From: Candidatus Egaibacter danicus
GTDB taxonomy: Bacteria; Pseudomonadota; Gammaproteobacteria; Burkholderiales; Burkholderiaceae
NCBI GenBank assembly: GCA_011391115.1
Contig: JAABRC010000018.1
Location: 1-14,111 of the forward strand
Length of the DNA: 14,111 nt
Reading direction: 5' to 3'
Below, piece after piece: positions 7,094 through 13,775 of the stretch. Numbering within the stretch: position 1 is the first letter of the stretch; the number at the start of each line of letters is the position of its first letter. The translations under genes and the position numbers were made by a program. The notes under the pieces are model-generated. The model had not been told where the DNA came from. It did no database searches and was given only the letters and a program-made list of their open reading frames with translations.

Positions 7094-8983
7094 ATGAGTC
7101 AAACAACAAGTACGGCCATGGGCCGCGAGAGCATGGCCGTACTCACCCTGGGAGCGCTGGGTGTGGTGTATGGCGACATCGGCACCAGTCCGCTGTACAC
7201 CATGAAGGAAATCTTCAATCCCGCAAACGGCATTCCCCTGGATGCATCGCACATCGTCGGCGCCGTATCCGTCATTTTCTGGGGCCTGATGATGGTGGTT
7301 ACGCTGAAATACGTGCTGCTGATCCTGCGGGCCGACAACCGGGGCGAAGGCGGCATCATGGCGCTCACTGCGCTGGTCGCTCACGCCGCGGGCACCACGC
7401 AGCGCCGCCGCACGGCGTTGCTGCTGACCGGTGTATTTGGCGCCGCACTGTTTTATGGCGACAGTGTGATCACGCCGGCTATTTCGGTGATGAGTGCCGT
7501 CGAAGGTCTGGAGGTGGCCACCCCGCTGCTCAAGCCCTACGTGCTGCCCGTCTCCATCGCAGTGCTGGTCGGCCTGTTTGCCATGCAACGTTATGGGACG
7601 GGGTTGGTGGGCAAACTGTTCGGCCCCATCATCGTGATCTGGTTTGGTGTGTTGGCCGCAACCGGCGTTGTGCAAATCATGCAGCAGCCCGGCATCCTGA
7701 CGGCCTTGAACCCCCTGAATGCGTTTGCGTTTCTGCAAGCTCAGGGCTGGCATATGTTTGTGGCCGTGGGTGCCATCGTGCTGGCGTTCACCGGCGCCGA
7801 GGCGCTGTATGCCGACATGGGCCACTTTGGCAAACGGCCTATCCAGTTTGCGTGGATGGGGTTGGTCCTGCCCGCGCTGGCCATCAACTACATGGGCCAG
7901 GGCGCGCTGCTGATGCGTGACCCGTCGGCACTGGAAAACCCGTTTTACCGCATGTACCCACAAGCCTGGCTGATTCCGGCCGTGGTGCTGGCCACGCTGG
8001 CTACCGTGATTGCCTCGCAGGCGGTGATATCCGGCGCGTATTCCATGACCAAGCAGGCCATGCAGCTGGGATTGTTGCCGCGCCTGCAAGTGCTCTACAC
8101 CTCGGCCAAAGAGGCCGGACAGATTTACATGCCACAGGTGAACTGGGCCCTGCTGGTGGCTGTGCTGCTGGCTGTAGTGGGGTTTGGCAGCTCTTCAGCG
8201 CTGGCGGCAGCTTACGGCATTGCCGTGACCGTGACCATGCTGATCACCACGGTGTTGACCTTCTTTGTGGTGCGCCATGGCTGGGGTTACCCGCTGCCTG
8301 TTGCCGTGGCAGCAACCGGCGTGTTTCTGGCGCTCGATGCGCTGCTGGTGGTGTCTTGCTCGCTCAAGTTCTGGCAAGGCGGCTGGTTTTCGCTGGTGCT
8401 GGGCCTGATGATTTTCACCGTCATGGCTACCTGGAAACGGGGCCGCGAACTGCTGATGGACAGCCTGCGCCAGGATGATCCCGAGTTGCTGCCATTCATC
8501 GCATCGCTTTCCGCTGATCACCTGCACCGCGTATCACGTACAGCCGTCTACGCGGTCGCCAACCCGGAAACCGTGCCCCAGGCGCTGATGCACAACCTGA
8601 AGCACAACCAGGTTTTGCACGAGCGCAACCTGATCCTCACCGTCGTTTTCCGCGATGTGCCCTGGATTGCGTTTGATGAACGGGTGGAGATCGTGCCGCT
8701 ACAGGGCAGCTTCTGGCGGGTGCAGGTGAACTACGGTTTCAAAAACACACCCGACATTCCGAAGGCGCTGGAACTGTGTCGCGCGCAAGGACTTGCCATC
8801 AACCTGTTTGAGACCTCGTATTTTCTGAGTCGTGAAACGGTAGTGCCAACGCCCGGCTCCGGCATGGCGCATTGGCGGGAGGCGCTTTTTGCAGTCATGT
8901 CACGCAATGCGGGCAGTGTGGCGGGCTTTTTCCGGTTACCCAATAACTGCGTGGTCGAACTGGGAACCCGGGTTCAAATATAG
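7094..8983 (+). CDS. kup: Kup-family low-affinity potassium transporter
   Basis: The 629-aa protein is close to E. coli Kup (622 aa). It opens [20 protein letters not shown] and has the family signature [19 protein letters not shown] (from residue 23) and [12 protein letters not shown]. About twelve hydrophobic segments reach to roughly residue 460, including [21 protein letters not shown], and a soluble C-terminal domain ends [18 protein letters not shown]. Kup/KUP/HAK proteins import K+ with protons across the inner membrane. The ATG at 7094 is preferred over 7046: family members begin here, and the 48 nt before it overlap the regulator-type repeats. AAGAA upstream is a modest ribosome binding site. 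It lies 64 bp after the KdpE-like gene on the same strand and converges with the aconitase-family gene. Confidence 0.95.
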   Translation: MSQTTSTAMGRESMAVLTLGALGVVYGDIGTSPLYTMKEIFNPANGIPLDASHIVGAVSVIFWGLMMVVTLKYVLLILRADNRGEGGIMALTALVAHAAGTTQRRRTALLLTGVFGAALFYGDSVITPAISVMSAVEGLEVATPLLKPYVLPVSIAVLVGLFAMQRYGTGLVGKLFGPIIVIWFGVLAATGVVQIMQQPGILTALNPLNAFAFLQAQGWHMFVAVGAIVLAFTGAEALYADMGHFGKRPIQFAWMGLVLPALAINYMGQGALLMRDPSALENPFYRMYPQAWLIPAVVLATLATVIASQAVISGAYSMTKQAMQLGLLPRLQVLYTSAKEAGQIYMPQVNWALLVAVLLAVVGFGSSSALAAAYGIAVTVTMLITTVLTFFVVRHGWGYPLPVAVAATGVFLALDALLVVSCSLKFWQGGWFSLVLGLMIFTVMATWKRGRELLMDSLRQDDPELLPFIASLSADHLHRVSRTAVYAVANPETVPQALMHNLKHNQVLHERNLILTVVFRDVPWIAFDERVEIVPLQGSFWRVQVNYGFKNTPDIPKALELCRAQGLAINLFETSYFLSRETVVPTPGSGMAHWREALFAVMSRNAGSVAGFFRLPNNCVVELGTRVQI

Positions 8984-9008
8984 GTCAAATTAACGGGTTA
9001 AATTGACC
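8983..9008. terminator. AT-rich inverted repeat between convergent kup and aconitase-family genes
   Basis: GGTCAAATTAAC (8983-8994) pairs with GTTAAATTGACC (8997-9008) with one mismatch. The arm begins at the last base of the kup stop. It could act from either side, but there is no U-run, so intrinsic termination is only a suggestion. Confidence 0.35.
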
Positions 9009-9010
9009 CT

Positions 9011-9055
9011 TAGCTCTCGTCAAATATGCCTGAACAGCTACTATTTTTATAGCAA
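9011..9055 (-). repeat. Dispersed AT-rich 45-bp repeat, copy 2 (contains the stop of the aconitase-family gene)
   Basis: Minus-strand TTGCTATAAAAATAGTAGC through ACGAGAGCTA aligns without gaps to copy 1 at 2701-2745. The last two codons (TTG CTA) and the TAA stop of the aconitase-family gene lie inside it, so the repeat defines the C-terminus of that protein. Confidence 0.65.
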
Positions 9056-11032
9056 ATTGTCCTGCTGCGCGATGCGGGCCTGCAACGCCTCAAACGACAT
9101 CAGTTCCCCGGCCAGCGCACTCGCCATCACGGTGGGTGGGCTGGCTAGCCACACCTGGCCAGGGCCGGAACGGCCGGGGAAGTTGCGGTTGATCGCGCTG
9201 ACCGTTACTTGAGCTGCATCTGTTGACGAGCCCGGCCCGCAGTTGGCGCAGGCACCGCATGAGGGTTGCAACATCTGCGCACCCACGGCGGCAAACGTTT
9301 TGTCGTAGCCCTGTGCAACGCAGTAGTCGCGCACGGCGGTGGTGCCGTATTGCAGGTACAGCTTCACATGCGGCGGCACACTCAGGCCGTGTTGCAGCGC
9401 CCATGCCAATACCGCGTGGTAGTGGTCAAAGTCTTCCCGCTTGCCCGCCGTGCAGGAGCCGCCGTAGGCGATGTCCACCCTGACGCTTTTGTGCAGCGCA
9501 CTCAGCGGCACCCCGTTGCCGGGGTCACCGGGTGAGGCCACCATGGGTGACAGGCTGGCACAGTCGATGGTGATGTGGTCGGCATAGGTGGCGCCCGCAT
9601 CACTGTGCATCCACGGCTCGATGACAAACTCGATGCCCCGGCGCTCGCGCAGAAATGTTTGCGTTTGCGCATCGGGGGCAATGATGCCGGTCAGGCCGCC
9701 CAGCTCAGCGGTCATGTTGGTCAGCGTGGCACGCTCGTCGATGGTCAGTTTTTCCACCGCAGAACCGCAAAACTCGAACACCTTGCCCTCCCCCAGGCCC
9801 GTCCTGATTTTAGGTGTGGCCAGCAGGTGCAGCACGATGTCTTTGGCGGTGATGCCCGGGGCCAGCGGGCCATTCAACTCGATGCGCAACGATTGCGGCA
9901 CGGTCATGCGCACGGCGCCGGCCATGAACGCATTGGCCATGTCGGTCGTGCCCACGCCAAACGCCAAGCAACCCAGGGCCCCGCTGTGCGGCGTGTGGGA
10001 GTCGGTGCCCACCACCACCTGGCCGGGCAGCGCGTAGTGCTCGGCCATCATGGCATGGCTTATTCCGGCAATATTCGCCGCCACGTTGGGCCCTTCATCC
10101 TGCGCCGCCTCTTCATCCGTCAGCGTGCGGTGAAAGCGCAAGCCGTAGCCCGCCACAAAATCGCGCTGCGCCTGGCACATGGCCAGCACGTTGGGCACCA
10201 GCCCACCGGTCACGTGCGCAGGGCTGGTGGTTACATACGAGGTGTGGTCTTCAAACACGATGACCGACGCCGGGTCGTTCAACACCAGTGGCTTGCCAAA
10301 CGTGGTGTGCAGCATATGGGCGCACATGCCGGTGTAGTACTCGTGGATGAAGCGCCAGTCGGCCCGCACAAAGATGCCCGTGCCAGGGGCAGACGCGCCG
10401 CCCGGCTGGATATCAGCCGATTGCACATCACCCGCACTCGTGAACGAGGTGTTCAACGCATGGCGCCCAATGATTTTTTCAAACAGGGTCTGCGGCCGGG
10501 TGGTTCGTGACGGCGCCGCTACACGCACCGCCCCCATGTGCAGCTGCCCAAAGCGCAGCAACCCGCCGCTTCGCAAAATCGAGGCAGCCAGCGCATCACG
10601 GTCCGCTACCAGTTCCTCTACCGAAATGACATCGCCGCGCTGGATGCGCGCCACCAGCCCTAGATCAGTGGAGGTGAACAGGCCAATGTTGTCGGCGTTT
10701 TGCCGGTAGATGCGCTCAAAGCTCTCGGCAATCACCAGCTGAATACCCGCCAGCTTTTCCGCCGCCGGGCTGTGCTCGCGCGAAGACCCTTTGCCGTAGC
10801 GCTTGCCCGCCACGGTGACGCAAAAGCCGCCTGACGCCACCGCATTGACGCCGACAGGTCGCTGGTCACCGAGTTTGAGCCCCGTATAGGGGAAACGGGC
10901 CAGCTTGCTATCGTAATGGCTGAGGATCGCCACCGGCGTTATTTCATCGGTGGATACATCGTCGCGCAGCGTGAATGCGGGTGAACCCGGTTCCTGCCAA
11001 AGCAGATCGTTGCCCTGCAGTTGCGAGCACAT
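9047..11032 (-). CDS. Aconitase/3-isopropylmalate dehydratase-family enzyme, swivel domain first
   Basis: The 661-aa fusion has a LeuD/aconitase swivel domain at about residues 20-170 (DDVSTDEITPVAIL; GKRYGKGSSREHSPAAEKL with the catalytic-type Ser-Arg). A LeuC-like Fe-S domain follows from about 183 (LFEKIIGRHA; GTDSHTPHSGALG at 342-354; GGSCTAGKREDF with Cys527; PSCGACANCGP with Cys592 and Cys595; SAINRNFPGRSG). The three [4Fe-4S] ligands are present, so it is probably an active hydro-lyase isomerising a hydroxy acid. Usual fusions have the swivel last; only AcnB has it ahead of the catalytic core, after a HEAT domain absent here. The ATG at 11032 removes 26 hydrophobic, unrelated residues; the longer ATG at 11110 is possible, and neither has a strong ribosome binding site. 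The substrate is unknown. The stop lies in a repeat. Confidence 0.85.
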   Translation of the reverse strand: MCSQLQGNDLLWQEPGSPAFTLRDDVSTDEITPVAILSHYDSKLARFPYTGLKLGDQRPVGVNAVASGGFCVTVAGKRYGKGSSREHSPAAEKLAGIQLVIAESFERIYRQNADNIGLFTSTDLGLVARIQRGDVISVEELVADRDALAASILRSGGLLRFGQLHMGAVRVAAPSRTTRPQTLFEKIIGRHALNTSFTSAGDVQSADIQPGGASAPGTGIFVRADWRFIHEYYTGMCAHMLHTTFGKPLVLNDPASVIVFEDHTSYVTTSPAHVTGGLVPNVLAMCQAQRDFVAGYGLRFHRTLTDEEAAQDEGPNVAANIAGISHAMMAEHYALPGQVVVGTDSHTPHSGALGCLAFGVGTTDMANAFMAGAVRMTVPQSLRIELNGPLAPGITAKDIVLHLLATPKIRTGLGEGKVFEFCGSAVEKLTIDERATLTNMTAELGGLTGIIAPDAQTQTFLRERRGIEFVIEPWMHSDAGATYADHITIDCASLSPMVASPGDPGNGVPLSALHKSVRVDIAYGGSCTAGKREDFDHYHAVLAWALQHGLSVPPHVKLYLQYGTTAVRDYCVAQGYDKTFAAVGAQMLQPSCGACANCGPGSSTDAAQVTVSAINRNFPGRSGPGQVWLASPPTVMASALAGELMSFEALQARIAQQDNLL

Positions 11033-11147
11033 CAGCGCCGGATCGGTCACCAAAAAAAGGAGGCACCCGGAAAGGGCCAGACAGGGGGACGCAGGTGAAG
11101 CAACTTGCATAAACCGTATTGTCGATCACACCCGGAGTCAGCCCTCC

Positions 11148-11194
11148 TTGACCTTCATCAATATGCCACCCGCCAGCTGGCTTATCCTGATACT
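11148..11194 (+). promoter_or_regulatory. FNR/ANR-type site and promoter of the translational machinery gene
   Basis: TTGACCTTCATCAA (11148-11161) fits TTGA-N6-TCAA and matches TTGAT-N4-ATCAA at 9 of 10 positions. Its centre is 66.5 bp before the ATG at 11221. TATCCT at 11183-11188 lies where the -10 hexamer of a class II FNR promoter would be, giving a start near 11195; GATACT at 11189-11194 is a second choice. The box also lies upstream of the divergent aconitase-family gene, with a GACAAT hexamer on the minus strand at 11123-11118. Confidence 0.6.
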
Positions 11195-11220
11195 TTATTC
11201 ACTCAGCAGGAAAGTTCACC

Positions 11221-11613
11221 ATGTCCCACTACCACGCCGTTGTCTGGCTCGATCACTCCGAGGCGCACGTCATGCACATCAGTCCGGATGACGTGGAAAA
11301 GTCCGTGATTCACCCCGCCAAGCCGCATTTGCACCTGCACTCCAAAAGCGGCTCCGTGGGCCCAGGACGCAAGGCCGAGGACAGCCACTATTACCACGCC
11401 ATCGTGGAAGCGCTGAAGGGCGCGCAGGAGATTCTGGTGGTGGGTCCGGCACAGGCCAAACTGCAGTTGATCAAGCATATTCATTCACATGACCACAACA
11501 TGACAGACAAGGTTGTCGGAGTGGAAACCATTGACCACCCCAGCGACGGCCAACTCGTCGCCTATGCCCGCAAGTATTTCGTGGCCAAAGACCAGATGCT
11601 GGGTCAGCCCTGA
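11221..11613 (+). CDS. Translational machinery protein (eRF1/L7Ae-like fold), small stress protein
   Basis: The 130-aa, His-rich protein starts MSHYHAVVWLDHSEAHVMHI, preceded by AGGAAAG (11208-11214). The C-terminal half (ILVVGPAQAKLQLIKHIHSH, then KVVGVETIDHPSDGQLVAYARKYF) resembles the L7Ae-like domain 3 of archaeo-eukaryotic release factors, as in the baeRF group. Short proteins of this type are usually annotated 'translational machinery protein' in Burkholderiales and are found among low-oxygen stress genes. No catalytic GGQ motif is present, so a release factor activity is unlikely; ribosome or RNA binding is an inference. The FNR-type box upstream fits hypoxic induction. Its 3' end overlaps the convergent PyrR-like gene by 10 bp. 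Confidence 0.75.
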   Translation: MSHYHAVVWLDHSEAHVMHISPDDVEKSVIHPAKPHLHLHSKSGSVGPGRKAEDSHYYHAIVEALKGAQEILVVGPAQAKLQLIKHIHSHDHNMTDKVVGVETIDHPSDGQLVAYARKYFVAKDQMLGQP

Positions 11614-12182
11614 GCTTGGGCGCTGGGCTGCACCAGTACGATCTGGAATGTCGGTTCATAGGGCGGGACATGGCATTCCACGATGCTTCCGGGTTCCACT
11701 TGCAACTTCATGCCAGATACGTCAGCGTGAATCGGCAGAGTCGCGCAGACACGGTCTACCAGCACCACCGTATGGATGGTTTTCACCTGTTTGGCCACCA
11801 GATATTGAACGGCCCGGTTCAGCGAAAAGCCGCCGTACAAGACATCGTCAACCAGAACCACCACCTTGCCGGACAAATCCATGTTGGTGTGTTCGGGTTG
11901 TTCAATCAGCTGTGTCTGGGGATGCAGCAGCTTCAGGTCATCCGAATAGCGCTTGATTGACAAATCAATCCGCTGCATGTCGGTCCGGGGAAGTCGCTGC
12001 ACCAACCGCTCCTGAAGCATGTCAGCCAGCGGTGCACCCCGGCGGAGAACACCCACCAGTGAAACCTGGTCCGCGCCAGCAAGCCTGGCTGAGACGCCCG
12101 CAGCCATGGTATCCAGCACGCGCTGGAGCGCGTTGGTGTCATACAACCGCGTGTGTTGCCCGTCTGGTATTTCCGACGCCAC
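11604..12182 (-). CDS. PyrR-like phosphoribosyltransferase family protein with altered PRPP loop
   Basis: The 192-aa protein aligns with PyrR along its length: LVGVLRRGAPLADML (42-56), DLSIKRYSDDL (73-83), VVVLVDDVLYGGFS (107-120, the PRPP-binding loop), TVVLVDRVCATLPIHADVSG (138-157) and a C-terminal strand IVLVQPS. PyrR is a uracil phosphoribosyltransferase and, in some bacteria, an RNA-binding attenuator of pyr genes. The usual loop ends DDVLYTGRT; here it ends DDVLYGGFS, losing both Thr residues that contact the PRPP phosphate, so catalysis is doubtful and a binding or regulatory role is possible. It starts at GTG (12182) with AGGAG 5 nt upstream. No pyr biosynthesis gene is nearby; the FNR-type box in its promoter and the neighbours suggest low-oxygen expression. 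Confidence 0.85.
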   Translation of the reverse strand: MASEIPDGQHTRLYDTNALQRVLDTMAAGVSARLAGADQVSLVGVLRRGAPLADMLQERLVQRLPRTDMQRIDLSIKRYSDDLKLLHPQTQLIEQPEHTNMDLSGKVVVLVDDVLYGGFSLNRAVQYLVAKQVKTIHTVVLVDRVCATLPIHADVSGMKLQVEPGSIVECHVPPYEPTFQIVLVQPSAQAQG

Positions 12183-12186
12183 AGCG

Positions 12187-12191
12187 ACTCC
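12187..12191 (-). promoter_or_regulatory. AGGAG ribosome binding site that fixes the GTG start of the PyrR-like gene
   Basis: AGGAG on the minus strand is spaced 5 nt (CTCGCT region, TCGCT) from the GTG at 12182. No in-frame ATG lies near, so this decides the start. Confidence 0.65.
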
Positions 12192-12218
12192 TGTCTGTTG
12201 ATGTGAATGGCTGGCGTC

Positions 12219-12260
12219 ATTAACGCTTGCGCCTGACTAGGTCTTTTTGACTTATGTCAA
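12219..12260 (-). promoter_or_regulatory. FNR/ANR-type site and promoter of the PyrR-like gene
   Basis: TTGACTTATGTCAA (12247-12260) is a TTGA-N6-TCAA palindrome with perfect 5-bp arms (TTGAC/GTCAA). Its centre is 71.5 bp before the GTG start at 12182. GTTAAT on the minus strand (12224-12219) lies at the place of a -10 hexamer when the box is at -41.5. It is also 126.5 bp upstream of the divergent MEMO1-like gene, for which no equally good -10 is seen. Confidence 0.6.
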
Positions 12261-12369
12261 GGAAGAGCGTGCGGTATCGGGCGGACACTGCATGCTGGAG
12301 ATGGATGGGATTCGTGGGTTGATATCAAGCGGATCACCCTCAAATTCGCCGGGTGGAATTATTTGAAGT

Positions 12370-12375
12370 GGAGGA
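12370..12375 (+). promoter_or_regulatory. GGAGGA ribosome binding site that decides the MEMO1-like start
   Basis: GGAGGA lies 4 nt before GTG at 12380. The upstream GTG at 12353 has no comparable site and would add nine acidic residues not typical of the family, so 12380 is chosen. Confidence 0.65.
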
Positions 12376-12379
12376 ATTC

Positions 12380-13195
12380 GTGGATCAAGTACGTCAACCG
12401 GCCGTGGCGGGTTCGTTCTATCCGGCCAACGCGACGATTTTGTCGGGTGAAGTGTCCCGGTTGCTCGACGCCGCGCGTTCTCGAGCCGAAATCGTGACTG
12501 ATTCACCCAAGGTATTGATCGTGCCCCATGCTGGCTATATCTACTCGGGCTCGACGGCGGCATTGGCCTACGCTCAGCTTTCTGCCGTGCGCGATAGCGT
12601 GCGACGCGTGGTGCTGCTGGGGCCTGTCCACCGGGTTCCTGTGCGTGGCTTGGCGCTGGCTGGCGCTACAGCCTTCGCCACGCCACTGGGAGAGATTGAG
12701 CTGGATGCAGATGCAACGCGCCTTCTTGCAGACCTGCCCCAGGTGGTCGTCAGCGCCGCAGCTCATGCGCGGGAGCACTCCATGGAAGTGCAACTGCCAT
12801 TCCTGCAGACAGCGCTTGGCAAGTTCAAACTGGTACCACTGGCTGTGGGGGACGCCACGCCGGCAGAAGTCGCCGAGGTACTGGAAACGCTGTGGGGTGG
12901 GCCCGAGACACTCATCGTGATCAGTTCTGACCTTTCCCACTTCCTGCCCTACCGGGATGCCCAGGCGATTGATCAGGAAACTGCGCGGCGCATCATCAGC
13001 CTGAGCGGGCCGATCACGCACGATCAGGCCTGCGGCGGAACGCCCATTAACGGGCTGCTGCTGGCGGCAAAAAAACACCGCCTGCGACCCCACCTGCTGG
13101 GCCTGTGCAACTCTGGCGATACCGCAGGTGACCGGGGCCGCGTCGTCGGCTATGCCGCATTCGCTTTCACGGAAGATCCCCATGCCGTCCACTAA
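12380..13195 (+). CDS. amrB: MEMO1 family protein of the AmmeMemoRadiSam system (AmrB-like)
   Basis: The 271-aa protein starts (GTG) MDQVRQPAVAGSFYPANATI, the usual MEMO opening. The family is related to class III non-haem iron dioxygenases. The metal-site residues are kept: His50 (IVPHAGYIYSG), His84 (LLGPVHRVPVRG) and Cys218 (DQACGGTPING), with HAREHSMEVQLPFLQ (129-143) and ISSDLSHFLPY (181-191) around the pocket. Function is not settled; human MEMO1 has been reported to bind iron or copper. Its 3' end overlaps the AMMECR1-like gene by 14 bp, and the radical SAM gene follows, so the three are one operon. Upstream, besides the FNR-type box at 12247-12260, a TTGATATCAA palindrome (12319-12328) lies in the leader or promoter. 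Confidence 0.93.
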   Translation: MDQVRQPAVAGSFYPANATILSGEVSRLLDAARSRAEIVTDSPKVLIVPHAGYIYSGSTAALAYAQLSAVRDSVRRVVLLGPVHRVPVRGLALAGATAFATPLGEIELDADATRLLADLPQVVVSAAAHAREHSMEVQLPFLQTALGKFKLVPLAVGDATPAEVAEVLETLWGGPETLIVISSDLSHFLPYRDAQAIDQETARRIISLSGPITHDQACGGTPINGLLLAAKKHRLRPHLLGLCNSGDTAGDRGRVVGYAAFAFTEDPHAVH

Positions 13196-13775
13196 CGCTG
13201 GCCAGACACTGTTGCCGATAGCCCGGGCGTCAATTGCCCGCGCGCTGGGTCAACCATACGCTTCTGACGAGTCGGCACCCTGGCTGATGGAGCCAGGCGC
13301 CTGCTTCATCACATTAACTCAAAAGGGGCAGCTGCGTGGATGCATCGGCTCACTTGAGGAACGTCGCTCACTGATTGCCGATGTCAAGGGCAATGCTGTT
13401 GCGGCGGCGTTTCATGACCCGCGCTTTTCCCCACTGGAACGCCACGAACTGGACCATACGCGCATCGAGATTTCCCTGCTGTCCGCCATGCTGCCCATGA
13501 CGTTCTCCAGCGAGGCTGATGCACTGTCGCAACTCAAGCCCGGCGTTGACGGCGTGGTGTTTGAATATGGCTCGCGCCGAAGCACTTTTTTGCCTCAAGT
13601 CTGGAAGCAGCTGCCCGACGCAGCGGAGTTCATCGCCCACCTCAAACACAAGGCGGGCGTGCCGCCTGCCTTCTGGGCTGAAGAGATCCGCCTGCTTCGT
13701 TACTCGGTCAGCAAGTGGCGGGAAGCCAGCCCGACGCCCCGGAGTGAAGCGACACCTTCATCGCAAGGTGCCTGA
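13182..13775 (+). CDS. amrA: AMMECR1 domain protein of the AmmeMemoRadiSam system (AmrA-like)
   Basis: The 197-aa protein carries the AMMECR1 signature QLRGCIGSLEERRSL, followed by DVKGNAVAAAFHDPRFSPL and ELDHTRIEISLLS, and ends with the typical WAEEIRLLRYSVSKW. The ATG at 13182 is chosen because GGAAGA lies just upstream and homologues begin near this Thr/Leu-rich helix; a GTG at 13128 lies inside the MEMO1-like gene. The start overlaps the preceding gene by 14 bp and the stop overlaps the next start (TGATG), so translation is probably coupled. The biochemical role is unknown. Its constant linkage to MEMO1 and a radical SAM enzyme, known across bacteria and archaea, implies a joint modification or metal-dependent step. 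Confidence 0.93.
   Translation: MPSTNAGQTLLPIARASIARALGQPYASDESAPWLMEPGACFITLTQKGQLRGCIGSLEERRSLIADVKGNAVAAAFHDPRFSPLERHELDHTRIEISLLSAMLPMTFSSEADALSQLKPGVDGVVFEYGSRRSTFLPQVWKQLPDAAEFIAHLKHKAGVPPAFWAEEIRLLRYSVSKWREASPTPRSEATPSSQGA

Noticed and set aside
7082..8089. 335-aa minus-strand reading frame opposite kup
   Set aside because: His/Gln-rich shadow of the Kup coding sequence with no domain likeness.
9575..10510. 311-aa plus-strand reading frame opposite the aconitase-family gene
   Set aside because: Arg/His/Gly-rich composition without recognisable motifs, fully antisense to a clearly conserved gene; a GC-rich shadow frame.
11184..11193. ATCCTGATAC identical to part of the tandem site at 4765-4774
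   Set aside because: Only one half-site, without a partner at 11 bp on either side, and it overlaps the likely -10 region; a chance match is likely.
11956..11969. ATTGACAAATCAAT palindrome as an FNR-like site
   Set aside because: Wrong spacing (N4 between TTGA and TCAA) and located inside the PyrR-like coding sequence.
12319..12328. TTGATATCAA palindrome upstream of the MEMO1-like gene as a fourth FNR box
   Set aside because: The half-sites are separated by 2 instead of 6 bases, so it does not fit the FNR/CRP geometry; kept only as a note in the gene entry.
12353..12379. Upstream GTG for the MEMO1-like gene
   Set aside because: No ribosome binding site; GTG at 12380 has GGAGGA at good spacing and gives the usual N-terminus.
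13128..13181. Upstream GTG for the AMMECR1-like gene
   Set aside because: It lies well inside the MEMO1-like gene and adds residues unlike the family; ATG at 13182 has a ribosome binding site.
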